Source: Paralvinella palmiformis (lineage: Eukaryota > Annelida > Polychaeta > Terebellida > Alvinellidae). Taken from it: DNA of 64,000 bases. A program made the translations under genes and the position numbers. The stretch is taken from the NCBI GenBank assembly GCA_025642065.1, contig JAODUP010000475.1, forward strand, positions 221,001 to 285,000, in the 5' to 3' direction. Positions 49,001 to 59,642 of the stretch are shown in pieces (positions within the stretch are counted from its first letter, which is position 1; every line of letters begins with the position of its first letter). Under the pieces are notes generated by a model. That model searched no databases and had not been told where the DNA came from. It was given only the letters and a program-made list of their open reading frames with translations.

Positions 49001-49884
49001 TTTAGATGTCTGCCGATGGTTATCACTGTTGCTGTTATTAACCATCATAACACGGATAATGAATGGTGGCTATAAATATAAACTAATTGTACATAGGCTT
49101 CCAATAAAATAGACTTTATAAACTGTATTTTATCAGACCCGGACCATCATATGTCGCCATACTTCATTGTTATTCTACAGAAATTCTCTTAAATATGCTT
49201 GAATTAGTCTCCAACGTTTGAAGCATTAAGCATTAGGTAAATCGAGTGTATAAGAAAGGCCAATATTTGACGTCAGCTGTTCCTTGATTATAAAATGACA
49301 TTTTCAATTGTCATTCAAGTCGCATCTGTTCGTGTTAGCGTTACCTAATTAGTGGAGACTGTATGGAATACATTATATTAATTAGAATATTATAAACTTG
49401 TGTTAGGTTATTATAGTTAATTATTAGGTTAGCCATCATCGAAGAGAAATGATCATAATGACATTATAAATAAAATAATTTCATTTCAATTAGTAAGTTA
49501 AAATAAATGTTGTTATAGTTGTTGTTGTGGCTACTGCATGTTGTACTTGTTATTATTCTCGTTGTTGTTGTTTTTGCTGCTGACAAAACAAATATATACC
49601 TATTAGACATTTGTAAGAGACTTCCAGGTATGGCGTAGTATCGTCTGGACATGAGTTAATGTTGTGGAGAACGGGATAAGGAACGATAAAAGAACAGTTT
49701 TGACGTCCGGAACACCTCTGATCCAGAAGATGAAGAACATCCACAGCGCATCCGAGAAATCCAAGTGACCTTTTAACACATCTACCTATTTGCATTCTTC
49801 CATAGCGAGCTCTATGCATTAGTATGATCTCATCTGGATTACATGTTACATTAAACATCTCCATGTTACAGAAATCTTTTGTTA
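46075..49884 (-). CDS. Type I membrane receptor: SUEL-type lectin - CUB - sushi - transmembrane - cytoplasmic tail (5' exon not found)
   Basis: Minus-strand exons are 49884-49600, 48727-48436, 47837-47710, 47568-47422, 47274-47139 and 46411-46075, with entry phases 1,1,2,1,1,2, joining to about 441 residues. Exon A is a SUEL/rhamnose-binding-type lectin: CNPDEIILMHRARYGR, CAVDVLHLLDQRCSGRQNC, PYLEVSYKC. The next two exons form one four-cysteine CUB domain (RCPWKIRVSPGQ, VCYEYAV, LCGG, PFLLKYEG). The fourth is a sushi/CCP domain (GCPDLPVPEGA, VTVTCSNG, WQGQLGNC). The fifth carries a Gly-rich membrane helix (GILLVVAIGVALGVFLGGLL). The last is a 111-aa tail with several tyrosines (YMEE, YRAA, YMAQ, YECP). 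Sequons NVT, NCS, NFT and NVT support extracellular exposure. The lectin exon has no in-frame ATG and begins after a strong acceptor, so a signal-peptide exon must lie upstream. Carbohydrate binding is inferred from the family only. Confidence 0.85.
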
Positions 49885-49971
49885 CTGAAAAACAAAAGTA
49901 ACAAATTATAAACAAATATCACTACTAATTAAATTGTTGATAAATCCACCATCATCATTATCATCATTACC

Positions 49972-49976
<5 letters not shown>

Positions 49977-50008
<32 letters not shown>
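49977..50008. repeat. (CA)n microsatellite
   Basis: A CA run about 90 bases upstream of the lectin exon acceptor. A (TG)n(G)n tract follows at about 50120-50154. Confidence 0.9.
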
Positions 50009-50009
<1 letters not shown>

Positions 50010-50382
50010 TATACACTCATAGTTTTGAACATTACTAGAAATTATACTTCAAGGGGAATATTTCCCCCGAGATATTTACATCAGGACTGAGGGACATATA
50101 TCAGATACAGAATATATACGTGTGTGTGTGTGTGTGTGTGTGTGGGGGGGGGGGAGCGGTAGCTTGTCAGGAGACAATTTTGTTCTACATTCGTTACGAC
50201 TAACAACCAAAGACTGTTTTCTAGATATAACTGTATAGAGTGAATATATTAATTAATATTTTAATTTATAAATAATTAATAGAACATCATTTCCAGTTTA
50301 ATAAGTTGATTTAACGCGATAATTTCAGTTGCTTTGTGACGGTAGTTGTATTGGAATAATGGTTATGTTTTATCTGACCTGA

Positions 50383-50523
50383 AAACAGATCACTCTATAA
50401 CAGATCACTCTATAACAGATCACTCTACAACAGATCACTCTATAACAGATCACTCTATAACAGATCACTCTATAACAGATCACTCTATAACAGATCACTC
50501 TATAACAGATCACTCTATAACAG
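50383..50523. repeat. 15-bp tandem repeat, ~9 copies
   Basis: AACAGATCACTCTAT repeats in register (one copy has a single change), giving an artefactual DHSIT peptide repeat. Confidence 0.95.
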
Positions 50524-50936
50524 AAAATCTCCACAGATCAGATTTTTTATTTTAAGATAGAAACATTCCAAGTTTGTGAAATATCTCCCCCCCCCCATCC
50601 CCGTGTTTATGCCATAAACTTGTCGATTGTTTTTTGGTTCAAACGTAAACAAAGAAAAGCTGCACATGAAATTAAACCATAAGATAGCATTCTAATCTGT
50701 TATTAAAACACACATGTATATCTAATAACTACACAATTTCTACTTCAGTTGATGGTAGCTCAGAATATCTGTTAATAATTCGCTAAATGGAAACAGATCA
50801 ATACGACCACCAGATGGCGATAGCAGCTGTTATAGTACATCGTTTACTAGTCAGGTGGCGCTGTATTTGATCTGTAAGTCATCTCGGTCTATCCTCTGGT
50901 CGGATTTTGTTTATTTTTTTGACGGGAAGCGGCTTT

Positions 50937-50946
50937 TATTTATACC
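50937..50946 (-). promoter_or_regulatory. Candidate TATA box upstream of the lectin-CUB-sushi gene
   Basis: GTATAAATAA on the minus strand, about 1.06 kb upstream of the lectin exon. About 100 bases downstream an ATG at 50840 opens MYYNSCYRHLVVVLICFHLA, which has signal-peptide character but lacks a good donor before its stop. Speculative. Confidence 0.2.
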
Positions 50947-51004
50947 AGACTTAACCTCTGCTCTATGGATAGCCTGGATCGGGATTCGGAAGGAATTATC
51001 ATAA

Positions 51005-52130
51005 TATTTAGGTGAAGCAAATAAACGATGGTTAATTATGTCCGAGGGCGCTTGTTCATGAAGTTAAGAGATCAAGCTGTTAAAATCTTTCAATTTTCTT
51101 AAGTATTGTTGTAGCCCACTCCGATGAAGCATAAAAATGTACCAAAGAAGAATCCCAGCTAGAATATTGATCTTTGTTCATTGAAACTTGAATGGCTTCA
51201 GTCAAGAACTAACATATAAACGATCATTTGGTGTAATAACCAGATGGTAGACACAGAAGATAATTAATCGTTCAGAGCAAATCACTGTATAACAGTTCTA
51301 CATCAGATGCCGGTGTTTAGCTCTATTATTGAATATAGTGAAATGAACACACACACACACACACACACACAAACATTTTCATATGCCTAGATAGATGCAT
51401 TCATAGACCAACCGACTATTTAGTACAATTGTCTACATAAGTTTGTTAGTTGGTAATGTACTGTTCATATAAACAAAAGTCAGTTGTTTATATTTGTGAC
51501 AAAAGATCCAGATTAATTATTGTTCCATATTAGCTTTGGGATAAGAGATAATTGGCTATGGCCACCGACATGATCTAATCATGTGCGCTGTACCGTGCAT
51601 CCACCTACTCGGCATGAATAATTTATGATTAAAATGTTATTTGAACATGTGTCCAAATAATGTCTTCCTTGCTCTTCTTCTATTCCAAAAATAGCGTCCT
51701 TTATTCTGCATTTCTCCTCTTAAAGTCTTACTCTACAGGCATTCGATCTTAACAAATTACTGTTTTATTAAAATGAAATATTATCAGACACCGAAAGAAG
51801 AACTATGTCTATCGGGATTACAAATGTCTTTGTATTACCTCCCCCCTCCCCCGTATGTCAATATAATGGAATCCTAACCGCCAACCCGCAAACTATCTCT
51901 GGATCACGCCATTTTATGTCCTCACTACATATCCAGAGGCTATGTGGAGATAATGTTACCAGAGGGATTTGTTTACTAACATTTGACGGTAAGCCGCCAC
52001 CAAAAAAAAGATTCCTGAAGGTAGAATCAATGAACCTTTGTTCTGAACCTTTATTGTACAAAGGTTGATTATAAACCTAGTTAATACACAATGATCGTTT
52101 ACCCCCCCCCCCGAGAGCTCCATGTCTTCA
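51005..52130. other. No gene recognised
   Basis: AT-rich, with a (CA)n at about 51346-51372 and C-runs at 51841 and 52102. ORFs on opposite strands at 51805-52068 overlap and neither shows a motif. Confidence 0.45.
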
Positions 52131-52136
52131 TACAAG

Positions 52137-52240
52137 CTGTAGTCTTTTAGCTGCTGACATGAGTCAGTGACGCTGTAGTCTTTTAGCTGCTGACATGAGT
52201 CAGTGACACTGTAGTCTTTAAGCTACTGACATGAGTCATC
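52137..52240. repeat. 36-bp tandem repeat, ~3 copies
   Basis: CTGTAGTCTTTTAGCTGCTG plus ACATGAGTCAGTGACG repeats with period 36. Confidence 0.93.
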
Positions 52241-52854
52241 GAAACAAAGAAGTAACTATAATACGCTTAATAATTTCTATCTAATTGGGTCAGTTCAGTG
52301 TGTACTATATATATTTTTTTATCATTATCTCTGACCAATATTAACAATTATCATCTGTAGACCTGTCAAGGATAATCAAAGACTAATATTATAAGCAGTA
52401 ATTATATTTTCTACTTTGCAATATACATATACCTATTAAAGCATTAACAATACATTTAAACGATGTCTTTTCATTAAAATTATCAAACAATAATGATATT
52501 ATAAATTTAATTATCTATGCAGGTGCCATCTTGGGCTAGATCTAATTATTCTTTAGGTTTTTGTGCTACAGCCATGTCGAATTTCAAGTTCCCGATATAT
52601 TCAATTTGTCAAATAATATAACGGCTCAGACAGCTAGATACGTATATTTCTACCTCTAATCCAATTTAATTCTCAAGTTGACACGTGTTTCTTCTTATTT
52701 CAACTAAGTCCATTTTTTGGCCAACGTGATTTAATTTGCATATCTAGTGTGGGATAGACAGATGGGAAAAGTGACAAATGAGATGACTGATGGCTTATCA
52801 ATGTCTTCCTCGACCTCAAATCTCGTCAAGCGGAATTATCCGATTGGATGGAGA

Positions 52855-52962
52855 CAGTCACGTGATTCGTAAGTCGCCATGCGGCCAAATCCGGATTTTG
52901 GTTAATGGTCTGCTTTAGCCCGAGGTGAAGGTCGCCTATCACGTGACTAGGCATGGCGACAT
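52855..52962. promoter_or_regulatory. GC-richer block with paired CACGTG E-boxes and inverted arms
   Basis: CACGTG occurs at 52859-52864 and 52940-52945. The second lies in an imperfect palindrome bounded by GTCGCC and GGCGAC, and CGCCATGC is inverted between the two halves. It may be a promoter or the end of a mobile element; no adjacent exon was identified. Confidence 0.3.
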
Positions 52963-53382
52963 GGAGACGTCGGGTAAATTGCGTTTTGGTGAGATTACAA
53001 GCTGATAATTATGGTAGCAGGTTAATTGGGGCCGTTTGAGGGAAATGTCTGAATATCTGCATGGCAAACAAATACACAGATTATGTATTGTTTTTTTTTG
53101 CATAAGATGAAATAGACCCCCCCCAAAAAAAAACCCAACTGGGTACAACACAGCACGGCTATCGATGAAAATACTCGGGTAGCGAGAATTCTCCAGATAT
53201 TAATTTCAGTATTTTTTAGTATTATTCTTATTTTCTACTGTCAGAAATATAAATAATAGTTGCCTTATAGATCCCAAGGATTAAACATGAGATTATGTCT
53301 CTTCTTCACACAGGGAGTGTCCTTCCGGCTACAGGTCTCAGATTTGACCAAAGCCGTGACTAAGCATATGTCACTGACTGAC

Positions 53383-53406
53383 CGACCGACCGACCGACCG
53401 ACCGAC

Positions 53407-53449
<43 letters not shown>

Positions 53450-53450
53450 C
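53383..53450. repeat. (GACC)n and (AATC)n microsatellites
   Basis: Tetranucleotide runs back to back: GACCGACC then AATCAATC. Confidence 0.95.
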
Positions 53451-53639
53451 CCCATGCCATATAAAAGAGAGTGTACTGAAAGGTTTGAACAGCATCTGAT
53501 TTATTTATCAAAGTTGACAATGATATAAAATATTGAACACAGTCCAATTAATCACTATTAGTTACGTGAAGATGTTAGCCCGAGATCTAACGTCTTTCAT
53601 GTCTCATTAGTGTACCACTCCCTCCTGATATACTCTCAA

Positions 53640-53750
53640 AACACGACTCATACCACCCCTACTCATACCACCCACACTCATACCACCAATACCCATACCA
53701 CTAATACCCATACCACTTATACCCATATCGCCCCTACCAGTATTACTCAT
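53640..53750. repeat. Short degenerate repeat CATACCAC(C)
   Basis: CATACCACCCNTACT-type units of about 17 bases repeat six or so times; followed by a C-run at 53760. Confidence 0.75.
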
Positions 53751-54278
53751 TCTCGACAAGCCCCCCCCCCCCTCAGGCCTAACAGTGTTCTAGAATTGTC
53801 TAACAGTTCGAGTAATTTAATAGCTCTACTATCAGCCATATTCCAGCTCCACTTCATAATATATTGAAATAATCTTCTCCTTAGTTATTTGTTTTATTCT
53901 GATTTCTCATCCATTAATAAAGAGATCCCATCCTGTTCTACGGTCGATAGGAACCGGAAATAAAATTTACAATCGTTAAAAGATACGTTACGCTACCAAC
54001 TCAATCCACTTCCGGTTTGAAGGAAACCAAACAAAAATTACTAATAATATTTAGAAAATAAAGATAAGAGAGTTATGATAAAGTTTCAACATTTATAATT
54101 AATTTTGTCACAGAAGAAGAAACAGCAAAACATAACCATCCAACAATACAGGAAGATAGAAGCAAAAACCAACACAGCAACAATACAACAACACAACAAC
54201 ACATGATAATGTTTATACATCAGTTAATTTATAGTTTGTACATTTTGTGTTTTCTCTTGATCTGGGGAAATGTCGTGG

Positions 54279-54280
<2 letters not shown>

Positions 54281-54366
<86 letters not shown>
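54281..54366. repeat. (CA)n microsatellite, ~43 units
   Basis: An uninterrupted ACAC run of about 86 bases. Confidence 0.97.
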
Positions 54367-54370
<4 letters not shown>

Positions 54371-54519
54371 TATATGAAAGTATCGTTTTATGATTATTTA
54401 ATAATTGGTCTTATTTGAGCACCTTCTGACTTTATTTTTGAGTATCTGCTCAGTAAATATTTATTTGTTAGTTAATTTATTTGTTAGTTAATTTATTTGT
54501 TAGTTAATTTAGTTGATGG

Positions 54520-54915
54520 TGAGCGTTGGTGAAGTTTATTGGTGGAGCTGTAGATTTAGGTTTTTAGTAGATATTGTTGGTGGAGCCCGATGGTGGAGCT
54601 TTGGTGAAACATGCTTCTTATGCTTATTGATGAAGCTTGTGATTAGGGCTTGATGGTGTAGCTTGTTCGTGGATCTTGTTGGTGGAGTTTGTTGGTGGAT
54701 CTTGTTGGTGGATCTTGTTGGTGGAGTGTATTGGTGGATTTTGTTAGTGGAACGTATTGGTGGATCTTTTTGGTGGATTTTGTTGGTGGATCTCTTTGTT
54801 GGATGTTGTTGGTGGATCTTTTTGTTGGATGTTGTTGGTGGATGTTGTTGGTGGAGTTTGTTGGTGGATCTTTTTGTTGGATGTTGTTGGTGGATCTTTT
54901 TGTGTAGTTTTGTGG
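54520..54915. repeat. Degenerate minisatellite of TTGGTGGATCTTG-type units
   Basis: Units of about 12-15 bases (GTTGGTGGATCTT, GTTGGTGGAGTTT, TTTTTGTTGGATG) repeat over about 400 bases. The long readings in several frames are consequences of the repeat, not genes. Confidence 0.9.
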
Positions 54916-55364
54916 TAGAGAATGTTATTGTCATTGTATAGGGTTTATTATTATCACAACTATGTTTATAGTTTGTTAGTAATTGGGTTCTTCAACGATT
55001 ATTTCATTTGTTTAGTTATCATTTGAGGGTTGGTTTATAAAACAACAAACTAATTAATCACATGACAGATACCGTGTTTCTACTGTTAAATGTTGTTGTA
55101 GTTATTGTCGTTGTGATGTTGGTACATGTGTCGTTGAATTGGTACAACAAAGTTATGTACAAATGTAATAATCACATTTACATCAATCCCTTTCTGTTCA
55201 GTTTAGTTCAACTTGTGACTCAAGAGATTTCTGTTAATTGTTGTCGAGTCATTGATGGAGACTAAATGTAGTTCACACTTCTGATTGTGTTAAGGATACT
55301 ATCAAATATGGCGTTAGGTGTCACTGATGGAGACTTTCCATTTGTTGCCTTCAGTGTACACTAG

Positions 55365-55570
55365 TTCTGGCAAGCTTACCAACAGTTTATTGGTCTAAAT
55401 GTAAACGATGGCTTCCCCTGACGTGTTAGTAACACAATCTACAATCTAAAGCTGCAGAGGGACGGCAGCTATCAGTGTCTGGCTCTTGATTCTGCGCTCT
55501 GGAAGGTTCTCTGTCGACGAACAGCTGGTCGTAAACCCATCTGAATTTATGATGACATAAAACACAGCTC
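55365..55570 (+). pseudogene. Decayed immunoglobulin-like domain
   Basis: In one frame: WQAYQQFIGLNVNDGFP, a stop, then RVSNTIYNLKLQRDGSYQCL, A. The L..DGSYQC motif is the F-strand cysteine region of Ig domains. After a one-base shift near 55500 the next frame reads FSVDEQLVVNPSE, like the end of an Ig domain. A stop, the frameshift and no clear N-terminal cysteine suggest a dead exon. Confidence 0.4.
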
Positions 55571-55820
55571 TCGGATTATGTTGTGGTTGTAGAGGGTATG
55601 TCAAGTGGTGTTCCTGATGAATGTCACCTCTTATTTTGTCGTTAGCGTTCCTCTTAGACCAAGACACATATCTCCTAATCCAGACTTATGTTAAAGTCAA
55701 CAGCCGATCTGGAGCTAATGTCCAACTTGTAGTTAATCTTAATTAATTTAATCAGAATGGAAGATCGTCTCTAATGTTAATATCGTGTAATGTATACGTC
55801 AACATACATCGTGTAATACT

Positions 55821-56022
55821 GAACACACACACACACACACACACGCACATACACACACACACACACACATAGCACACACATACACACACAGACACACACA
55901 CACACACAGAGAGCACACACATACACATAGCACACACACAGAGCACACACACACACACAGAGTACACACACACACACACACACACAGAGCACACACACAG
56001 AGAGAGAGAGAGAGAGCACGCA

Positions 56023-56067
<45 letters not shown>

Positions 56068-56135
56068 CACACACACACACACAGAGCACACAAGAGAGAG
56101 AGCACAGAGAGAGAGAGATCGCGCGCGCTCGCTCG

Positions 56136-56172
<37 letters not shown>

Positions 56173-56214
56173 CACACATAAACACAGAGAGCGAGAGAAA
56201 GAGAAAGAGAGAAC

Positions 56215-56265
<51 letters not shown>

Positions 56266-56270
56266 AGTAA
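55821..56270. repeat. Compound (CA)n/(GA)n/(CT)n microsatellite, ~450 bp
   Basis: Alternating CA and GA blocks with a (CG)/(CT) patch near 56120 and (CT)n near 56215-56240. Long ORFs on the minus strand in all three frames arise only from the repeat. Confidence 0.97.
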
Positions 56271-56627
56271 TAAGTCAGATAATAACGGTACTAACGGTGG
56301 CGTCATTTCTTCTGAACCGTATTCATGCGCCAGTTGGCAATCATGCAGTCACTACATGGCTTCGTCTCCAGAGACGTTGTTAAATGGTGATTCTACAGTC
56401 AGGGCATCGTAAACACTAACAAAAGGACATGAAGAAGATGGCATATGAGGATGTCTCATCCTTCTCAACCTCCTCTCACTATTTTCTATTGTTACTCCTC
56501 CCTCTATATTCTAGTTACAGATAAGGGAAGGTTTATTACAGCTAAAACCTGCCTGAGCATGACGTTAGAATGACGTCATTCAGTGTATATGTTAACATTA
56601 ACAAAATCTTTTGTCAAGTTGTCATAA

Positions 56628-56868
56628 ATATAACTAGACCATTATACAATGCGTAGTACCTTCAAACATATAACTAGACCATTATACAATGCGTAGTACC
56701 TTCAAACATATAACTAGACCATTATACAATGCTACCCAAAATATAATAGATTATTGTAGTACCTTCAAACATATAACTAGACCATTATACAATGCGTAGT
56801 ACCTTCAAACATATAACTAGACCATTATACAATGCCCCGATAGAGATAATTAAACCATTATACAATGT
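56628..56868. repeat. 40-bp tandem repeat, 5+ copies, interrupted
   Basis: ATAACTAGACCATTATACAA plus TGCGTAGTACCTTCAAACAT repeats with period 40. A 30-base insertion at about 56732-56761 separates the third and fourth copies. Confidence 0.92.
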
Positions 56869-56953
56869 AAGGTAGTATTAACTTTATTGTTTTATGATAT
56901 AGTCAGCTAGAGAATATCGTCATATAGGTGTGTTGTCAGACAGGGGATATCAT

Positions 56954-56955
56954 CA

Positions 56956-56984
<29 letters not shown>
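56954..56984. repeat. (GA)n microsatellite
   Basis: About 15 GA units, followed by degenerate GTCATTAGAGAG-type repeats to about 57190. Confidence 0.9.
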
Positions 56985-56986
<2 letters not shown>

Positions 56987-57939
56987 CTGTTAAGTGTGTA
57001 ATTAGAGAGGATGGGAGTGTCTTCAGGGTGGGAGTGTCGATAGCTAAATGTGTCATTAGAGAGGGGGTCATTAGAGAGATATTATTGTCAAATATGAAGT
57101 ATCGTCAAAGAGAGTGTTGTGGGAGTAGCATGAGGTGTGGTCTATCATCAAAGCTTTAGTGTCGTCAGAGAAAGTGTTGTCATGGTAGGTATATCCCCTT
57201 CTTCCCTTTTCATTCCCAACCTCGTAGTTTTTAACTCTCCCCCATTTCCATCTTTCTAATTGCCTCTCTATCCTTCTCCTTCTGACTAGTACTCCTGTGG
57301 GTCATGCCCGCCCTCCTAGACAACACACCCCCCCTCCCATCGCAGTCCCAAACCCTGGAGTGATTTTTGTCGTTGACTATTAACTGGAAACAGACAACAA
57401 CAAATTTGAACAAAGATAGTTCTATGTCCGCAGATGTCATCTTCTTCCTCATCTGATGTCATCTTCCTCTTCAAATATTTCTTTAACTAACAAGAACAAC
57501 AATAAGTAAGTCATTTAGGCGATAATACAATCGGGTAAGGTACATCAATAACCAAGTCATCTATCATTCGATGTCTTCAGATTGTCTCCTCCTTAATATG
57601 AAGCTCTCCCTCAACAATATGACATGTTGCTATCCTTCCCGACTCCTCTAATATGAAGTAATCTCCCCTCAACAAAATGGTATTTTCTAAGGACACCTTC
57701 TCCATTGACGTACACGATTATCAAATGATTATACTCCTGAAACCTGAAAAACCTCTTGTTATAAGAGTTTATTACGTCAGAGCCAAGAGTAAACTAATCA
57801 TATGTCTCCACTGAGACGACCCCTTAGATGAGTATCATCTATTCTGTAATATGAAGACAAATATGTCGGAGTTCATAATGGCGGCTAGGGGACAAATCTA
57901 TGTCAAATATGATGATTTTAGTACTAGTTGTACTATAGG

Positions 57940-58020
57940 TGCGCGCGCACACGCACACACGCACACACGCATGGACACACGCACACACACGCACACATAC
58001 ATACACACACACGCACACAA
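57940..58020. repeat. (CA)n/(CGCA)n microsatellite
   Basis: CGCGCACACGCACAC-type tract. 57190-57940 and 58020-58830 show no gene. Confidence 0.9.
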
Positions 58021-58835
58021 TAGACAAATACAAAGTTTCAATCGAATATAATCATGATCATAGACGCCAATTTTTGTATTCAATTCAATGACATACATTA
58101 ATAACTGCAATTTAGAAACTGGTTTGTGTTCAATATTAAAAGTTCGGGCTAATTATATTATAAATTATAAGAAACAATTAGATAATTATAAAAGGAAGGT
58201 TTATTCAGTAAAAAATACAATATTTCCCACTTAAATCATACTAACAGCATAAATAAAGCCATTGTTAGCCATATTTGTTTATTTAATTAATTATTATGAG
58301 GCAACCAAATTCGAAATACATATTTAAATATAAACTTAAATGTATAAAAACAGACAACAAAACATAAACATATATTATTTTGTTTCCACTAATTTCACGG
58401 CTAACTTTTAATGCCACCATCTGATCATTTTGACGAAATTTACCTTTGGTGAAATTTAATTGTATGGATCAATTTCCACCCCACGCATATAAATAATATT
58501 TACAAACCCATACACACAAACACATATTAATATGTGTCTACCGTCTAACATTATGTCCATGTCCAAGAAGAATAAGCCCACTAGGTGTCACTATTATTCT
58601 CTGTTGTGACCCTTTCTCTTGTTACTATTCAGACAAACCAATCAGGATCTATAATCAACCTTTAGCCACCCTGAGGCGTACACAGAATGTTAATATTGTT
58701 ATCATCACCAACCAGTCTAATCCCAAATAACACCTCAAAGAGACACTAGAAGAACATTGTTACCAGGAAACAGTATTTTTAGTTAATTATCTTTTAAGAT
58801 GATCAGTCGTTCTTGATGTATCAACACAGGACACG

Positions 58836-58979
58836 TATTATGTGTGGCAGGTCTCATAGAAAGATATTATGTGTGGCAGGTCTCATAGAAAGATATTATG
58901 TGTGGCAGGTCTCATAGAACCATATTATGTGTGATAGGTCTCATAGAAGCATATTATGTGTGATAGGTCTCATAGAAAT
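58836..58979. repeat. 29-bp tandem repeat, 5 copies
   Basis: ATTATGTGTGGCAGGTCTCA plus TAGAAAGAT with period 29; the last two copies read GTGATAGGTC. Confidence 0.94.
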
Positions 58980-59039
58980 AATTTTTTTTAATAAGAAATT
59001 GAAGCTTTCTTTCCTAGAAACAGATTATAATTTGTGGCA

Positions 59040-59215
59040 ATTATTCTGACCACGATTCTGGTCAAACCTGAGTCATCTGGCTGAGGGTCTACTCCCTGGG
59101 AAAGTCAGATAATTAGATAAAACAACCCCAGCCAAGATAAAACTGGGATTTAACCCTGCGACCTGTAGTCTAGAATGCAGTATGTTACTCAATGTGCGAC
59201 TGCAATATTTGGTAT
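59040..59215 (-). repeat. Degraded tRNA-derived SINE
   Basis: On the minus strand CAGGTCGCAGGGTTAAATCC resembles a B box, with an A-box-like stretch (ATTGAGTAACATACTGC) about 40 bases before it and a body with TTATCTTGGCTGGGGTTG. No target duplication seen. Confidence 0.5.
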
Positions 59216-59642
59216 TTTCATATACAGGTAATTATACGGGTTTATAGTATAGAGAATGGTTTATAACTTATAGTAAATAGTGATAATAGCTTGATGTTGA
59301 TCTAACAATTATGAGTTAATTGTAATAGTTTGATCGATATGATTACATGTTGTAATAAAGATAATAAAATATTTGTGGAATAGATAATGATAAGTAATGA
59401 TACAAATTTGTGGGGTGTAGACCTTGATAACACTCACATATAATGGATAACTATTATCCCTTTTAATAAGCGTAGTTTCTGGGATAGGTAACGATAACAG
59501 CTCGTGACATGGTTAATAGTAGCAATTTAGTATTTAGGCAATAATTATTAATATAAATATTTCTCTGAAATATAAAATTTAAAAAACAAACCAAAGAGAA
59601 TAAAATAATGAAAAGACTTTATGGTTGGTCAGCTGATAATCA

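Noticed and set aside
49600..49915. Starting the lectin receptor within this exon's own ORF at 49915
   Set aside because: The first codon there is TTG, not ATG, and the bases before 49884 form a strong pyrimidine-rich acceptor; an upstream signal exon is more likely.
50346..50555. Plus ORF with DHSIT repeats
   Set aside because: It arises from a 15-bp tandem repeat and has no homology or splice context.
54536..54941. ORFs with NKIHQQTPPTRST or GGVCWWILL repeats
   Set aside because: They are translations of the TTGGTGGATCTTG minisatellite on both strands.
55752..56306. Long minus-strand ORFs of 128-184 codons rich in Cys-Val and Ser-Leu
   Set aside because: They are open in all three frames only because the DNA is CA/GA repeat; there is no non-repeat protein content.
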